This document shows positions 36,675 to 45,626 of a stretch of DNA of 64,000 bases, in pieces. The position numbers were made by a program, and so were the translations under genes. The notes beneath the pieces were generated by a model. It ran no database searches. It had not been told where the DNA came from and saw only the letters and a program-made list of their open reading frames with translations. The first letter of the stretch is position 1. The number at the start of each line of letters is the position of its first letter. The stretch lies in contig NZ_AP022610.1 in the NCBI RefSeq assembly GCF_010729665.1, forward strand, positions 4,650,001-4,714,000, given 5' to 3'. This DNA is from Mycolicibacterium madagascariense (GTDB lineage Bacteria > Actinomycetota > Actinomycetes > Mycobacteriales > Mycobacteriaceae).

Positions 36675-36956
36675 ATGGAACGTCGACACGTCGCGGCAGC
36701 AGCGGCCGTAGCGATCGTGCTGATCGGCGGCGCGGGCGCCGTCGCCGCCGCCAGCTCCACTCAAGGGCCCCTACCCCGTGGCCCCATCGAGACGAACGGT
36801 CCCGACGTACCGGGACTCCCCGATCTCCCGGAACCGGGCGACACTCCCGATGCCGCCGACGCACCCGACGTGCCCGGCCGGCCCGATCTCCCGGAACCGG
36901 GTGACACGCAGGACCCCGCCCCGCCCGCGGCTCCGTCGGCGCCACCCGCTCGATAG
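36675..36956 (+). CDS. Small secreted Pro/Asp-rich protein with internal duplication
   Basis: 93 residues. The signal peptide (RRHVAAAAAVAIVLIGGAGAVAAA) is followed by a disordered acidic, proline-rich chain. The block DVPGLPDLPEPGDT recurs as DVPGRPDLPEPGDT. A strong GAAGGAGA precedes the ATG. It lies directly upstream of a response regulator gene and so is probably part of that two-component locus, perhaps as an exported effector or signal. CTGAGA (36548) and CTCAGC (36594) half-sites in its promoter match those at 39327-39388. Confidence 0.65.
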   Translation: MERRHVAAAAAVAIVLIGGAGAVAAASSTQGPLPRGPIETNGPDVPGLPDLPEPGDTPDAADAPDVPGRPDLPEPGDTQDPAPPAAPSAPPAR

Positions 36957-37051
36957 TTCGCCGGCTGCGGTGGGCGCATCACGCGTCGATGCGGCCGCCG
37001 CGGCCGTCCCGCCGTCGACGAACACCGCCCGATGCGGGAAGGATGACAGTC

Positions 37052-37729
37052 GTGAAGGTCTTGATCGTCGAGGACGAGGCGCGGTTCGCGGCAACCCTCA
37101 CCATGGGGCTGCGCGCCGAGGGATTCGTCGTGGTGCACGCCGACAATGGCGTGGACGGCCTGTGGGAGGCCACCGAAAACCATTACGACGTCATCGTTCT
37201 CGACATCATGCTGCCCGGCCTCAACGGCTATGAGGTGCTTCGCAGATTGCGCAGGCAGGAAGTGTGGACCCCGGTACTGATGCTCACCGCGAAGGACGGT
37301 GACTACGACCAAACCGACGCCTTCGACCTCGGCGCCGACGACTATCTCGTGAAGCCGGCAGCCTTCATCGTGCTATTGGCCCGCTTGCGTGCACTCGTTC
37401 GGCGCGGCGCTCCCCAACGTCCGGCGGTACTGACCGCCGGCACGCTCACCCTGGACCCGGCGCGTCGGGTCGTCGCGCGCGATTCCACGACGATCGAGCT
37501 GACCCCGCGGGAGTACGGCGTCCTGGAATACCTCATGCGCCACAAGGACACGGTCGTCACGAAGAACGACATGCTGCAGCACGTGTGGGACGCCCACTAC
37601 GCCGGTCCCGACAACGTGGTCGAGGTGTACGTCGGTTACGTACGCCGCAAGATCGACACGCCCTTTGGCACCAGCACGATTCAGACCGTTCGGGGGGCGG
37701 GCTACCGGCTGGACTCCGGAGAATTCTGA
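37052..37729 (+). CDS. OmpR-type response regulator
   Basis: 225 residues from the GTG at 37052, which has GGGAAGG 9 nt upstream; the ATG at 37043 is too close to that site. The receiver has LIVEDEARF, the phospho-acceptor in VIVLDIMLPGLNG, the Thr in MLTAKD and the Lys in YLVKPAA. The winged helix ends in GAGYRL. It converges on a histidine kinase gene with a 3-bp gap; the two are likely partners despite opposite strands. Confidence 0.85.
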   Translation: MKVLIVEDEARFAATLTMGLRAEGFVVVHADNGVDGLWEATENHYDVIVLDIMLPGLNGYEVLRRLRRQEVWTPVLMLTAKDGDYDQTDAFDLGADDYLVKPAAFIVLLARLRALVRRGAPQRPAVLTAGTLTLDPARRVVARDSTTIELTPREYGVLEYLMRHKDTVVTKNDMLQHVWDAHYAGPDNVVEVYVGYVRRKIDTPFGTSTIQTVRGAGYRLDSGEF

Positions 37730-37732
37730 CCG

Positions 37733-39313
37733 TCAGGGCCCAGCCACGCGTCCCAGCGGGATGCGCACCGTGAAGAGTGCCCCACCGCCGGCCCGCTCAT
37801 CGATGGCGACGGATCCATGATGGGCGGCAACGACTTCCGCGACGATCGCCAGACCCAGTCCGCTGCCACCTCCGCGGCGGGAGCGATCGGGGTCCAGTCG
37901 CACGAACCTGTCGAACACGCGAGCCCGGTCGGACTCCGGAACGCCGGGCCCATCGTCGCCGACGGTCAGTACGGCCATGTCTCCCTGTGGACGCACCCGT
38001 AGTTCGACGCGGGTGCCCGCGTGGCGTGCGGCGTTGTCCAGCAGGTTGCGCAGCATCCGCGACAGCCCACCGGGGTCACCGAGCAGACGGGTGGGCACGA
38101 GATCCGCGTCGACGATCAGCGTGGTCTCACGCAGCAGCCTGCCCAACTCCTGCGATGCGACGTCGTCGAGGTCGACGTCGCGGCGCCGCAACGCGATTCC
38201 GCGCTCGTCGGCTCGGGCCAGCAGCAGCAGATCCTCGACCAGGGACTCCATGCGCTGAGCCTCCGGGCGCAGCGTGGAGCTGGCGAGTTCCTCGTCGAGC
38301 AACTCCGGATGTACGGCGGCGACGTCGAGCGCGGACAGGATGGCCTGCACCGGGCTGCGCAGTTCGTGAGAGGCGTCGCCGACGAACCGTCGTTGCGCGT
38401 CGTGCCCCGCCTCGATCCGGGCGAGCATCTCGTTCATCGTGACGGCCAAAGCGGAGATCTCGTCGAAGTGGGCTGGCACCGGCACGCGCTCGGCCAGATC
38501 GGAGGTGCTGATGTCGGCCACGCGGGTGCGGATGGCGTCGACCGATCGCAGCGATCGCGCCACCAGAAGGTAGGTGACCGCCCCCGCGACGATCGCGACG
38601 AGAGGCGCTGCGCCACCCAGCAGGACGAGGACCGTCTTCACGGTCGACTCGACCGATTCGCTGCCGGCGCCGACGAGAATCGTGTAGCGCCCACCACGGG
38701 TGTCGACGCTCTGGCCGCTGATGCGCATGTCCCCGTCGGGCGAGGCGTGGTCGGGCAGGCCGATCCGACGGTCGGTGCCGATGCTCGCCGGGTCGATGAG
38801 CGGAACCTGGGGTGCCGACGCCGACCGCCTGACGACGAGTCCCCTTCGATCGACGACCTGAACCGCGACGATGCGTTGATCGGTGCCGACGAGGGTGCCG
38901 TCGAGTTCGGCGGCGGTGTCGTTCTGCAACGCTGCCGCCACGTCACCGACACGTGCCGCCGCGGCGTCGTCGACCCCGGTGAGCAGCGACCGGTACAGCA
39001 GCAGGGCCAAGCCCAGGCCCGCGACGACGAAGGCCACCAGCACCACGCTCGCCGACACGAAGGCCGACCGCGCCGAGATGCCCCAATACCGGGCCAGCAA
39101 CCACGTCGACGGTCGGCTCACACGCGGCATGGGCGGGCGCCGGGCGCCATCGGCATCACCTCTCCCCACGTCGACGGCAGGCGCGCTGGGCGGCAGCGCG
39201 ACAGAGCGGATCATGCCACTCGCTCGGCCATCGGCCCGAACGGCTCGACGCGTGGTCCGCAGGCGTCCACGACGGCGCCACAGCCCACCCGCATCTGGGT
39301 CATCGCACGACAC
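37733..39313 (-). CDS. Two-component sensor histidine kinase
   Basis: Up to 526 residues, though the first ~60 are basic and unlike a kinase; ATG 39130 (MPRVSRPSTW) or an intermediate start is likely. Two membrane helices (~83-108 and ~233-255) flank a ~120-residue extracytoplasmic sensor. A HAMP linker follows, then HisKA with the phospho-His in GDASHELRSPVQ and HATPase blocks NLLDNAARHAG, GDDGPGVPE and GSGLGLAIV. It probably phosphorylates the response regulator encoded at 37052-37729. Confidence 0.85.
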   Translation of the reverse strand: MSCDDPDAGGLWRRRGRLRTTRRAVRADGRASGMIRSVALPPSAPAVDVGRGDADGARRPPMPRVSRPSTWLLARYWGISARSAFVSASVVLVAFVVAGLGLALLLYRSLLTGVDDAAAARVGDVAAALQNDTAAELDGTLVGTDQRIVAVQVVDRRGLVVRRSASAPQVPLIDPASIGTDRRIGLPDHASPDGDMRISGQSVDTRGGRYTILVGAGSESVESTVKTVLVLLGGAAPLVAIVAGAVTYLLVARSLRSVDAIRTRVADISTSDLAERVPVPAHFDEISALAVTMNEMLARIEAGHDAQRRFVGDASHELRSPVQAILSALDVAAVHPELLDEELASSTLRPEAQRMESLVEDLLLLARADERGIALRRRDVDLDDVASQELGRLLRETTLIVDADLVPTRLLGDPGGLSRMLRNLLDNAARHAGTRVELRVRPQGDMAVLTVGDDGPGVPESDRARVFDRFVRLDPDRSRRGGGSGLGLAIVAEVVAAHHGSVAIDERAGGGALFTVRIPLGRVAGP

Positions 39314-39326
39314 TGGGGCACCGGCA

Positions 39327-39388
39327 CTGAGATCACGCTGAGACGGCCGAGGTCAGCCGGGGCCGCACGCTCTCAGCGCGGCCTCAGC
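39327..39388. promoter_or_regulatory. Paired 11-bp-period repeats in inverted orientation
   Basis: CTGAGA at 39327 and 39338, and CTCAGC at 39372 and 39383. Each pair has an 11-bp period, and the second pair is the reverse complement of the core GCTGAG. They lie between the kinase gene and the divergent DUF347 membrane gene. The spacing fits dimers of an OmpR-type regulator, most simply the one encoded nearby. Confidence 0.55.
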
Positions 39389-39412
39389 CCGGTCTCCGTA
39401 GGTTGCCGAACC

Positions 39413-40648
39413 ATGACGAGAGCAGGACGATCCGCGGCGGTCGAGGTACCCCGGACGATGCTGAGCAAGGTCCCCGAAATCACCGTGTGGTTCTGGGTCA
39501 TCAAGATTCTGTGCACCACCGTCGGCGAGAGCTTCGCCGACTGGATCAACATGACTCTTGGCGTCGGACTCGACGTCACCGCGGCCATCTTCACCGTGGT
39601 GCTCGCGATCGTCCTCGCCTGGCAGCTGTCCCTGAGCCGCTACACGCCGTTCGTCTATTGGCTGACCGTCGTGGTGGTCAGCGTCACGGGCACGCTCTAC
39701 ACCGACATCCTCACCGACGAACTCGGCGTTCCGCTGGGCCTCAGCACCGGTGTGTTCGCCGCAACCCTCGCGGCGGTCTTCGGGGTGTGGTGGGTCAGGG
39801 AGCGGACACTGTCCATCCACGGCATCACCACGAGGCCCCGCGAATCCTTCTACTGGCTGGCCATTCTCGTCACCTTCGCGCTGGGCACGGCCGCGGGCGA
39901 CTGGACGCTCGAGCTCACGGGGTGGAGCCCGGGTGTCGCCGTCCTGCTGCCCGCGGGTCTGATCATCGCCGTCGTCGCCGGGTGGCGACTCGGCGCCAAC
40001 GCCGTGCTGTCCTTCTGGCTGGCCTACGTCCTGACCCGTCCGCTCGGAGCCAATCTTGGCGATTGGCTTGGGTTTTCGAAGAGTCAGCAGGGGCTTGGTC
40101 TCGGGGTTGCCCTCACCAGCGTGATCTTCCTCGGGGCGATCCTCGCGACGGTCGTCTACCTCACGGTGACCCGCGCCGACGTCATCGACGAACCCGATGC
40201 GCCACCAGCGGTGCACCCCGTCCGCGAGCGGGCCATGCTCGGCTACTTCGGCGTGGTCGCCGTCGCCGCCGGCGCGTTGCTCGCGTGGGCCCATGCTCAG
40301 CCCCATGCGGCGCCCCCGGGAGCCGAAGGCCCCGCGGTGATCACGCCCATCGCGGCGGGCCAGGCAAGCGCGCACTTCCCGGCTGCCGACGTCGCGACGT
40401 TGCGGACCCTCGCCGAGGGCATGTCGGCGAACGTACGCGCCGGCGATCAGGCTGCCGCCCGCGCCGGGGCCACTCGGATCGAAACCTTCTGGGACGATGC
40501 CCAACCCAGGCTGCAGGCGCTCGACGCCACCACCTGGACCGGCATCGACGGACGCATCGACGCCGTGCTGACCTCGATCCGTGACGCCAATCCCGACCCC
40601 GCCACCGAGACGCGGGCCCTCGACGACCTACGGTCTGCGCTCGCGTAG
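39413..40648 (+). CDS. DUF347-repeat membrane protein with extracytoplasmic C-terminal domain
   Basis: 411 residues. Four related hydrophobic units open with KVPEITVWFWVIKILCTTVGESFADW and TRPRESFYWLAILVTFALGTAAGDW, the DUF347 (COG4705) pattern, giving about 8-9 helices to residue ~290. The last ~110 residues form a soluble region (FPAADVATLRTLAEGMSANV to SALA) not found in all members. A possible alternative start is MLSKVPEIT at 39458. The divergent operator at 39327-39388 suggests control by the adjacent two-component pair. Transport substrate unknown. Confidence 0.8.
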   Translation: MTRAGRSAAVEVPRTMLSKVPEITVWFWVIKILCTTVGESFADWINMTLGVGLDVTAAIFTVVLAIVLAWQLSLSRYTPFVYWLTVVVVSVTGTLYTDILTDELGVPLGLSTGVFAATLAAVFGVWWVRERTLSIHGITTRPRESFYWLAILVTFALGTAAGDWTLELTGWSPGVAVLLPAGLIIAVVAGWRLGANAVLSFWLAYVLTRPLGANLGDWLGFSKSQQGLGLGVALTSVIFLGAILATVVYLTVTRADVIDEPDAPPAVHPVRERAMLGYFGVVAVAAGALLAWAHAQPHAAPPGAEGPAVITPIAAGQASAHFPAADVATLRTLAEGMSANVRAGDQAAARAGATRIETFWDDAQPRLQALDATTWTGIDGRIDAVLTSIRDANPDPATETRALDDLRSALA

Positions 40649-40686
40649 CAGGACCGCCGCGCCTCCCTCGGGCGTCGCGGCGACCG

Positions 40687-41178
40687 CTAACCGCCGCTCG
40701 CGCCCTCGAGGTGGGCGATCTCGTTGCCCCACACCGACTGTGCTCCGGCATCGCCGATGCGGTAGATCTGCACGATCGACGCGATGCCGACACCCACGGC
40801 AATCACCGCGACCAGGACGCGAACGGCCGCATGGCGGCCCTCCGCTCGGCGCTCGACGAACCGCAGCGCGACCAGCGCGACGGCCACGATCAGCAACGCC
40901 ACCGAGAAGTAGATCATCGTGTCGCCGAGCTCGGCATGCGCACGCAGGATCGGACTGGGGGCCTTCCGCAGGTCATACAGCCACTCGCCGGCATCGGTGG
41001 TGACCGGCGTCAACACCGTCGTCAGGACTGCCAGCACCACCGTGAGCCACAGCAGATGGCCCCGGCGCCCCGCCGGCCACAGCGCGCAGATGACTTCCAG
41101 CACCGCGGTCAACGGGGCCAGCACGACCAGGAAGTGCACCAGCAGGGCGTGGGCGGGTAGTCCATTGAGCACGGTCAC
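40687..41178 (-). CDS. DUF2231 four-helix membrane protein
   Basis: 163 residues from the GTG at 41178, which has AAGGAG about 7 nt upstream; the longer ORF overlaps the next gene. The N-terminal LPAHALLVHFLVVLAPLTAV is the DUF2231 signature, with about four helices and a conserved-looking HAELGD between helices 2 and 3. Homologues are inner-membrane proteins, some cytochrome- or metal-linked. It follows the VIT1-like gene closely on the same strand, so the two may act together. Confidence 0.8.
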   Translation of the reverse strand: MTVLNGLPAHALLVHFLVVLAPLTAVLEVICALWPAGRRGHLLWLTVVLAVLTTVLTPVTTDAGEWLYDLRKAPSPILRAHAELGDTMIYFSVALLIVAVALVALRFVERRAEGRHAAVRVLVAVIAVGVGIASIVQIYRIGDAGAQSVWGNEIAHLEGASGG

Positions 41179-41212
41179 GTCGAACTCCTTGGCGCCGAGG
41201 GTCGTGGGCGGG

Positions 41213-41926
41213 TCATGCGATGGCGGCACCGACCAGATGGCCGACGACGTAGGTGACGGTCAAGGCCAGTCCACCGCCGACGACGTTGCGCACCACCGCA
41301 CGCCCCCAGGGCGCTCCGCCCAGACGCGCGGAGAGCGCTCCGGTGATCACCAACGCGAGCAACACGGTCGCGACGGTGACGGGAATGCGCCATCCCGTGG
41401 GCGGTAGAAGGATGGCGATCAACGGCAGCAGTGCGCCGACGGTGAACGAGCACGCCGAGGACAGTGCGGCCTGCCACGGGTTGGTCAACTCGTGAGGGTC
41501 GATGCCCAACTCGACCTCGACGTGAGCGGCGAAGGCATCGTTGTCGGTGAGTTCCTCGGCCACGGTTCGGGCGGTGGTCGTCGAAAGGCCCTTGGCTTCG
41601 TACATGTCGGCGAGCTCGTCGAGTTCGGCGACCGGATCGTCGCGCAACTCGTCGCGCTCCTTCTTCAAGAGCGCGCGCTCGGTGTCGCGCTGCGTGCTCA
41701 CCGAGACGTACTCCCCCAGGGCCATCGAGACCGCACCCGCTACCAGGCCGGCGATCCCCGCGGTCAGGATGGGGTTGCTCTGCACCGTCGCGGCCGCCAC
41801 CCCGACGACGATCCCCGCGGTGGAGACGATCCCGTCGTTGGCGCCCAAGACACCGGCCCGCAGCCAATTCAACCGAGACGACACCGAACCCACGTGCGGT
41901 TCGTGGGGATGATCTGGGGTGGACAC
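41213..41926 (-). CDS. VIT1/CCC1-family iron/manganese transporter
   Basis: 237 residues from the GTG at 41926 (reads STPDHPHEPHVG). The first helix region RAGVLGANDGIVSTAGIVVGVAAA and GAVSMALGEYVSVSTQRDTE are diagnostic for VIT1/CCC1. An acidic, Glu-rich cytosolic segment (~80-150) that binds metal in this family follows, then three more helices. It likely moves Fe(II) or Mn(II) out of the cytosol in exchange for protons. Probably co-transcribed with the DUF2231 gene. Confidence 0.85.
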   Translation of the reverse strand: MSTPDHPHEPHVGSVSSRLNWLRAGVLGANDGIVSTAGIVVGVAAATVQSNPILTAGIAGLVAGAVSMALGEYVSVSTQRDTERALLKKERDELRDDPVAELDELADMYEAKGLSTTTARTVAEELTDNDAFAAHVEVELGIDPHELTNPWQAALSSACSFTVGALLPLIAILLPPTGWRIPVTVATVLLALVITGALSARLGGAPWGRAVVRNVVGGGLALTVTYVVGHLVGAAIA

Positions 41927-42054
41927 AGCCGAGAAGATATCGCACGAAAGCCGTTGTGCGACAGCCAACATAGCCTTGCCAAAGCGAGCCTAGGCATGCC
42001 TCTGCCGCGCGCCCGGTCGCCTGGTTCCACCGGATCCCACGCCGTCCCGACGCG

Positions 42055-42432
42055 TCACTCGGCGGAGTTGCCGTCCTCGTGGTCGGAGCCCTCGACGAGC
42101 AACGTCCACACCGATAGCCGAGACAGCGTCGCGACGACGGTGTGACCCCGATCTGTCAGCGCGTACAGCGCGTCGCGCGACGCGGGAGCATCCCAGCTTC
42201 CGGGGTGGTTCGTGCCGACCAGGCCGTGCGCAGCGATCGTCCGTAGTGCCGCGGCGAGCCCGCGTCGACCGCAGCCGACCCGATGGACCAGCTCAGCGAC
42301 GGTGCCGGGCCCGTTCGACAGCGCATCGAGCGCCTCCACGACGTGCCGATGCCCGACCAGATCGCGCAGCTGTCGCACCGACTCGGTGTCGGCACGCCAC
42401 GTCCAGTCCCCGTCGTCGTTGCCCTCGCGCAT
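42055..42432 (-). CDS. Winged-helix DNA-binding protein (HxlR/MarR-like)
   Basis: 125 residues from ATG 42432. VGHRHVVEALDALSNGPGTVAELVHRVGCGRRGLAAALRTIAAHGLV reads as a winged-helix domain (~20-70), and DALYALTDRGHTVVATLSRLSVW as the wing and dimer helix. It is a probable transcriptional regulator of unknown target, divergent from the APC permease gene (138-bp gap), which is the nearest candidate. Confidence 0.7.
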   Translation of the reverse strand: MREGNDDGDWTWRADTESVRQLRDLVGHRHVVEALDALSNGPGTVAELVHRVGCGRRGLAAALRTIAAHGLVGTNHPGSWDAPASRDALYALTDRGHTVVATLSRLSVWTLLVEGSDHEDGNSAE

Positions 42433-42570
42433 AACGGCACACCGTAGAAGGGCGCCGCCCAGACGGGCCGTTCGATGACGCGATCCATATGCCAACCCAC
42501 GAGACTTTTACGAAATCCATACGCCCGCGGCCCCCACCGGGTGCCCAGATCGAAACTAGGCTCGCTGGTT

Positions 42571-44625
42571 GTGTCTTCGTCGACGTCGGTGCTGAAGCGA
42601 GTGTTCCTCGGGCGCCCCTTCCGCAGCGATGCCATGGGGCATACCCTCCTGCCGAAGTGGATCGCCCTCCCGGTCTTCGCCAGCGACCCGCTGTCATCGG
42701 TCGCGTACGCCACCCAGGAAATCCTGCTGATCCTCACCCTCGGTGGGGTCGCCTACCTGCACCTGGCGCCCTGGGTCGCGGCAGCCGTGGTGGTGCTGCT
42801 CGCGGTGGTGGTGCTGTCCTACCGACAGGTGGTGCGCGCCTACCCCAGCGGTGGCGGGTCCTACGAGGTGGTGGCACGTAACATCGGTCCGAGAGCCGGC
42901 TTGGTGGTCGCCGCGGCACTGCTGGTCGACTACGTGATGACGGTCGCGGTCTCCGTGGCCGCCGGCGTCGACAACATCATCTCGGCCATCCCCGAGCTCA
43001 ATCCGCACCGCGTGGCAGTGAACGTCGGGTTCGTCGTGGTGCTGACGGCGATGAATTTGCGGGGGGTGCGGGAATCGGGTCGGGCCTTCGCCGTGCCCAC
43101 CTATGCGTTCATCGCCGGGGTGATGGTGATGGTCGTCCTGGGTCTGACGAGAGCGGTCCTCGGTGACGTTCCGCAGGCCGAGAGTGCCCACTACGGCATC
43201 CATGCCGAGAACGTCGGGCTCAGCACGCTGGCGTTGGCGTTCCTGATGCTGCGCGCGTTCTCCTCCGGCTGTACCGCACTGACCGGCGTCGAGGCCATCT
43301 CCAACGGAGTGCCCGCGTTTCGAAAGCCCAAGTCGCTCAACGCCGCTCGGACAATGAGCGCGATGGGCGCCCTGGCGATCACGATGTTCGTCGGGGTGAC
43401 CGCGCTGGCGATGATCTCCCACACCCGCGTCGTCGAGGACACCTGTGACCTCATCGGGTTTCGAGGGGACTGCACCCGCGACCCGCAGCGGACCGTCATC
43501 GCCCAGGTCTCGGCCGCCGTCTTCGGCAACGACAGCTTCATGTTCTTCTACCTACAGGCCGCCACCGCGCTGATCCTGATCCTGGCGGCGAATACCGCCT
43601 TCAACGGATTCCCCTTGCTCAGTTCGATTCTCGCGCAGGACCGCTACCTACCCCGGCAGCTGCACACCCGTGGCGATCGGCTCGCCTTCTCCAACGGCGT
43701 CGTCCTGCTCGCCCTCATCGCCGGTGGCCTGATCGTCGCGTTCGACGGGTCCACGACCCGCTTGATCCAGCTGTACATCGTGGGTGTGTTCACCTCGTTC
43801 ACGCTGTGCCAGACCGGCATGGTGCGGCATTGGAACCGCGAACTGGCCGCCACGACGACCGCGGCCGAGCGGCGCAGGGTTCACCGCGCACGACTGATCA
43901 ACGCGTTCGGCGCACTACTGACCGGCGTGGTGCTGGTGGTCGTGATGGTCACCAAGTTCACCCACGGTGCGTACCTGGTGGTGATCGCGATCCCCGTCCT
44001 GTGCGTGCTGATGGCCGGCATCCACCGCCACTACGCCGCGGCCAGGGCCGAGTTGCGCGTCGAGCCCGACGACGACGCGGCACTCCCGAGCCGGGTGCAC
44101 GCCATCGTGCTGGTCTCCAGCTGGCACAAGGCAACTCAGCGTGCGCTGCTGTTCGCCCGCGCGACCAAGCCCGACACGTTGACCGCGCTGACGGTCAACA
44201 TCGACGAATCCGACACGCGCGCACTGCTCGCCGAATGGTCGACGCTCGACGTCGACGTCCCCCTGAAGGTCATTGAGTCGCCCTACCGCGAGATCACCCG
44301 GCCCGTCCTCAGTTACATCAAGCAGATGCTGAGCAACGGTCCCCGTGACGTCGTCAACGTGTACATCCCGGAGTACGTCGTCGGCCACTGGTGGGAGAAC
44401 GTGCTGCACAACCAGAGCTCGCTGCGCCTCAAGGGCCGCCTGCTGTTCGAGCCGGGCGTGATGGTCACCAGCGTGCCGTGGCAGTTGCGGTCCACGGCGC
44501 ACCGCGACCTCACCCGCATCGAACACTCCCCCGGCGACGTCCGCAGCGGCATCACCCGGTCGGAGTCGGAGAGCCTGGCGGCCGAGAAGAATGGTTATGC
44601 GGTCAAAACCGCTCCGCGGCAATGA
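42571..44625 (+). CDS. APC-superfamily amino-acid/cation permease
   Basis: 684 residues from the GTG at 42571. LKRVFLGRPFRSDAMGHTLLPKWIALPVFASDPLSSVAYATQEI matches (in pieces) the mycobacterial permease typified by Rv2690c. About 12 membrane helices run to residue ~490, including the GxGxYxVVA-type loop SGGGSYEVVARNIGPRAG. A cytosolic ~190-residue C-terminal domain follows. Substrate unknown. Confidence 0.85.
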   Translation: MSSSTSVLKRVFLGRPFRSDAMGHTLLPKWIALPVFASDPLSSVAYATQEILLILTLGGVAYLHLAPWVAAAVVVLLAVVVLSYRQVVRAYPSGGGSYEVVARNIGPRAGLVVAAALLVDYVMTVAVSVAAGVDNIISAIPELNPHRVAVNVGFVVVLTAMNLRGVRESGRAFAVPTYAFIAGVMVMVVLGLTRAVLGDVPQAESAHYGIHAENVGLSTLALAFLMLRAFSSGCTALTGVEAISNGVPAFRKPKSLNAARTMSAMGALAITMFVGVTALAMISHTRVVEDTCDLIGFRGDCTRDPQRTVIAQVSAAVFGNDSFMFFYLQAATALILILAANTAFNGFPLLSSILAQDRYLPRQLHTRGDRLAFSNGVVLLALIAGGLIVAFDGSTTRLIQLYIVGVFTSFTLCQTGMVRHWNRELAATTTAAERRRVHRARLINAFGALLTGVVLVVVMVTKFTHGAYLVVIAIPVLCVLMAGIHRHYAAARAELRVEPDDDAALPSRVHAIVLVSSWHKATQRALLFARATKPDTLTALTVNIDESDTRALLAEWSTLDVDVPLKVIESPYREITRPVLSYIKQMLSNGPRDVVNVYIPEYVVGHWWENVLHNQSSLRLKGRLLFEPGVMVTSVPWQLRSTAHRDLTRIEHSPGDVRSGITRSESESLAAEKNGYAVKTAPRQ

Positions 44626-44640
44626 TTCTCGCGCGGATCC

Positions 44641-45558
44641 TCAGCCGCGTTTCACGTCGGCGGCGGACGGTGTGACGGCGCGACGAGGCCGGGCCGGGGA
44701 GCGGTAGAGCTCGGCGAGCATGCCGACGGCCTCGCCGGTCGCTGGGTGCGGGTCGTCGCGCCACCAGACGAGCCGAACCGGCACCGGCGGCGCACCGCGG
44801 AGACGGCGAAAAGCGACCCCGTGACGTCGATACTGCGTGATCGTGCTCTCGGCCGTGACGCCCACCGCCCGGCCCGAGGCGATCACTGCGAGCCAGTCGT
44901 CGACGTCGTGCACCTCGTGCACCTTTGGCCTGCTGCCTGCCGGCCAGAGGTCGACCGTGGTGGTGCCGGTACGGGGATCGATCGCGACGACGCGCTCGGC
45001 GAGATCGGCCAGCCGCAGGGACCGGCGCGCCGCCAGCGGATCGTCGGCGGCCACCGCGGCGTATCGCGATTCGAGCCCCACGATCGCGTCGTCGAACCGG
45101 GCGTCGGTCAAGCCGGCGGCGTCCGGCGTGCGCAGCACGGCGATGTCGCACGCCCCCTCGGTCAGTCCTCCGGTCGGTGAATTCGTGCGGACCATGCTCA
45201 GCTCGACGTCGGGATGTCGAGTGGCCCAACGATGTTGGAATTCGACGGTGTGTCTGCCGACCGCCGCCCAGGCGTGTCCGATTCGGAGCCTGTCGCCGCC
45301 CCCCTGCGCATCGTGCACCAGTGCGTCGAGGTCGGCCAGCAGCCGTCGCGCCCGGGGCAGGATCCGTTGCCCCGCCGGGGTGGGCACGACCTCGCGGGTG
45401 GTGCGGCGCAGCAGTCGCAAACCCAGCTCCTTCTCCAGGGCCGCAAGTCCCCGTGACACGGCGGGCTGGGACGTCCCCAATTCCGCCGCGGCGTCGGTGA
45501 AGCCGCCGTGCTCGACGATGGCGACGAAGCACCGAAGGTGATGCAGCTGAACAGTCAT
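44641..45558 (-). CDS. LysR-family transcriptional regulator
   Basis: 305 residues. The N-terminal helix-turn-helix is clear (HLRCFVAIVEHGGFTDAAAELGTSQPAVSRGLAALEKELG, ~7-46), followed by the periplasmic-binding-type effector domain. It is divergent from an EamA exporter gene with a dyad at 45582-45604 between them. LysR proteins normally control the divergent gene, so the exporter is the likely target. Confidence 0.9.
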   Translation of the reverse strand: MTVQLHHLRCFVAIVEHGGFTDAAAELGTSQPAVSRGLAALEKELGLRLLRRTTREVVPTPAGQRILPRARRLLADLDALVHDAQGGGDRLRIGHAWAAVGRHTVEFQHRWATRHPDVELSMVRTNSPTGGLTEGACDIAVLRTPDAAGLTDARFDDAIVGLESRYAAVAADDPLAARRSLRLADLAERVVAIDPRTGTTTVDLWPAGSRPKVHEVHDVDDWLAVIASGRAVGVTAESTITQYRRHGVAFRRLRGAPPVPVRLVWWRDDPHPATGEAVGMLAELYRSPARPRRAVTPSAADVKRG

Positions 45559-45581
45559 GCGTCAAGCGTATAGATGATGCG

Positions 45582-45604
45582 GCACATGCATTTCATGTAT
45601 GCGC
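45582..45604. promoter_or_regulatory. LysR-type dyad between regulator and EamA gene
   Basis: Imperfect inverted repeat: arms GCACATGCAT and ATGTATGCGC around TTC, 8 of 10 positions paired. It lies centrally in the 68-bp gap between the two starts. LysR recognition sites are typically such T-rich dyads. Confidence 0.5.
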
Positions 45605-45626
45605 GTCGTTCGGCCACGCTGAGGTC

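Noticed and set aside
38021..39412. Long N-terminal extension of the DUF347 membrane protein frame
   Set aside because: The extension is antisense to the histidine kinase; the membrane protein begins at 39413.
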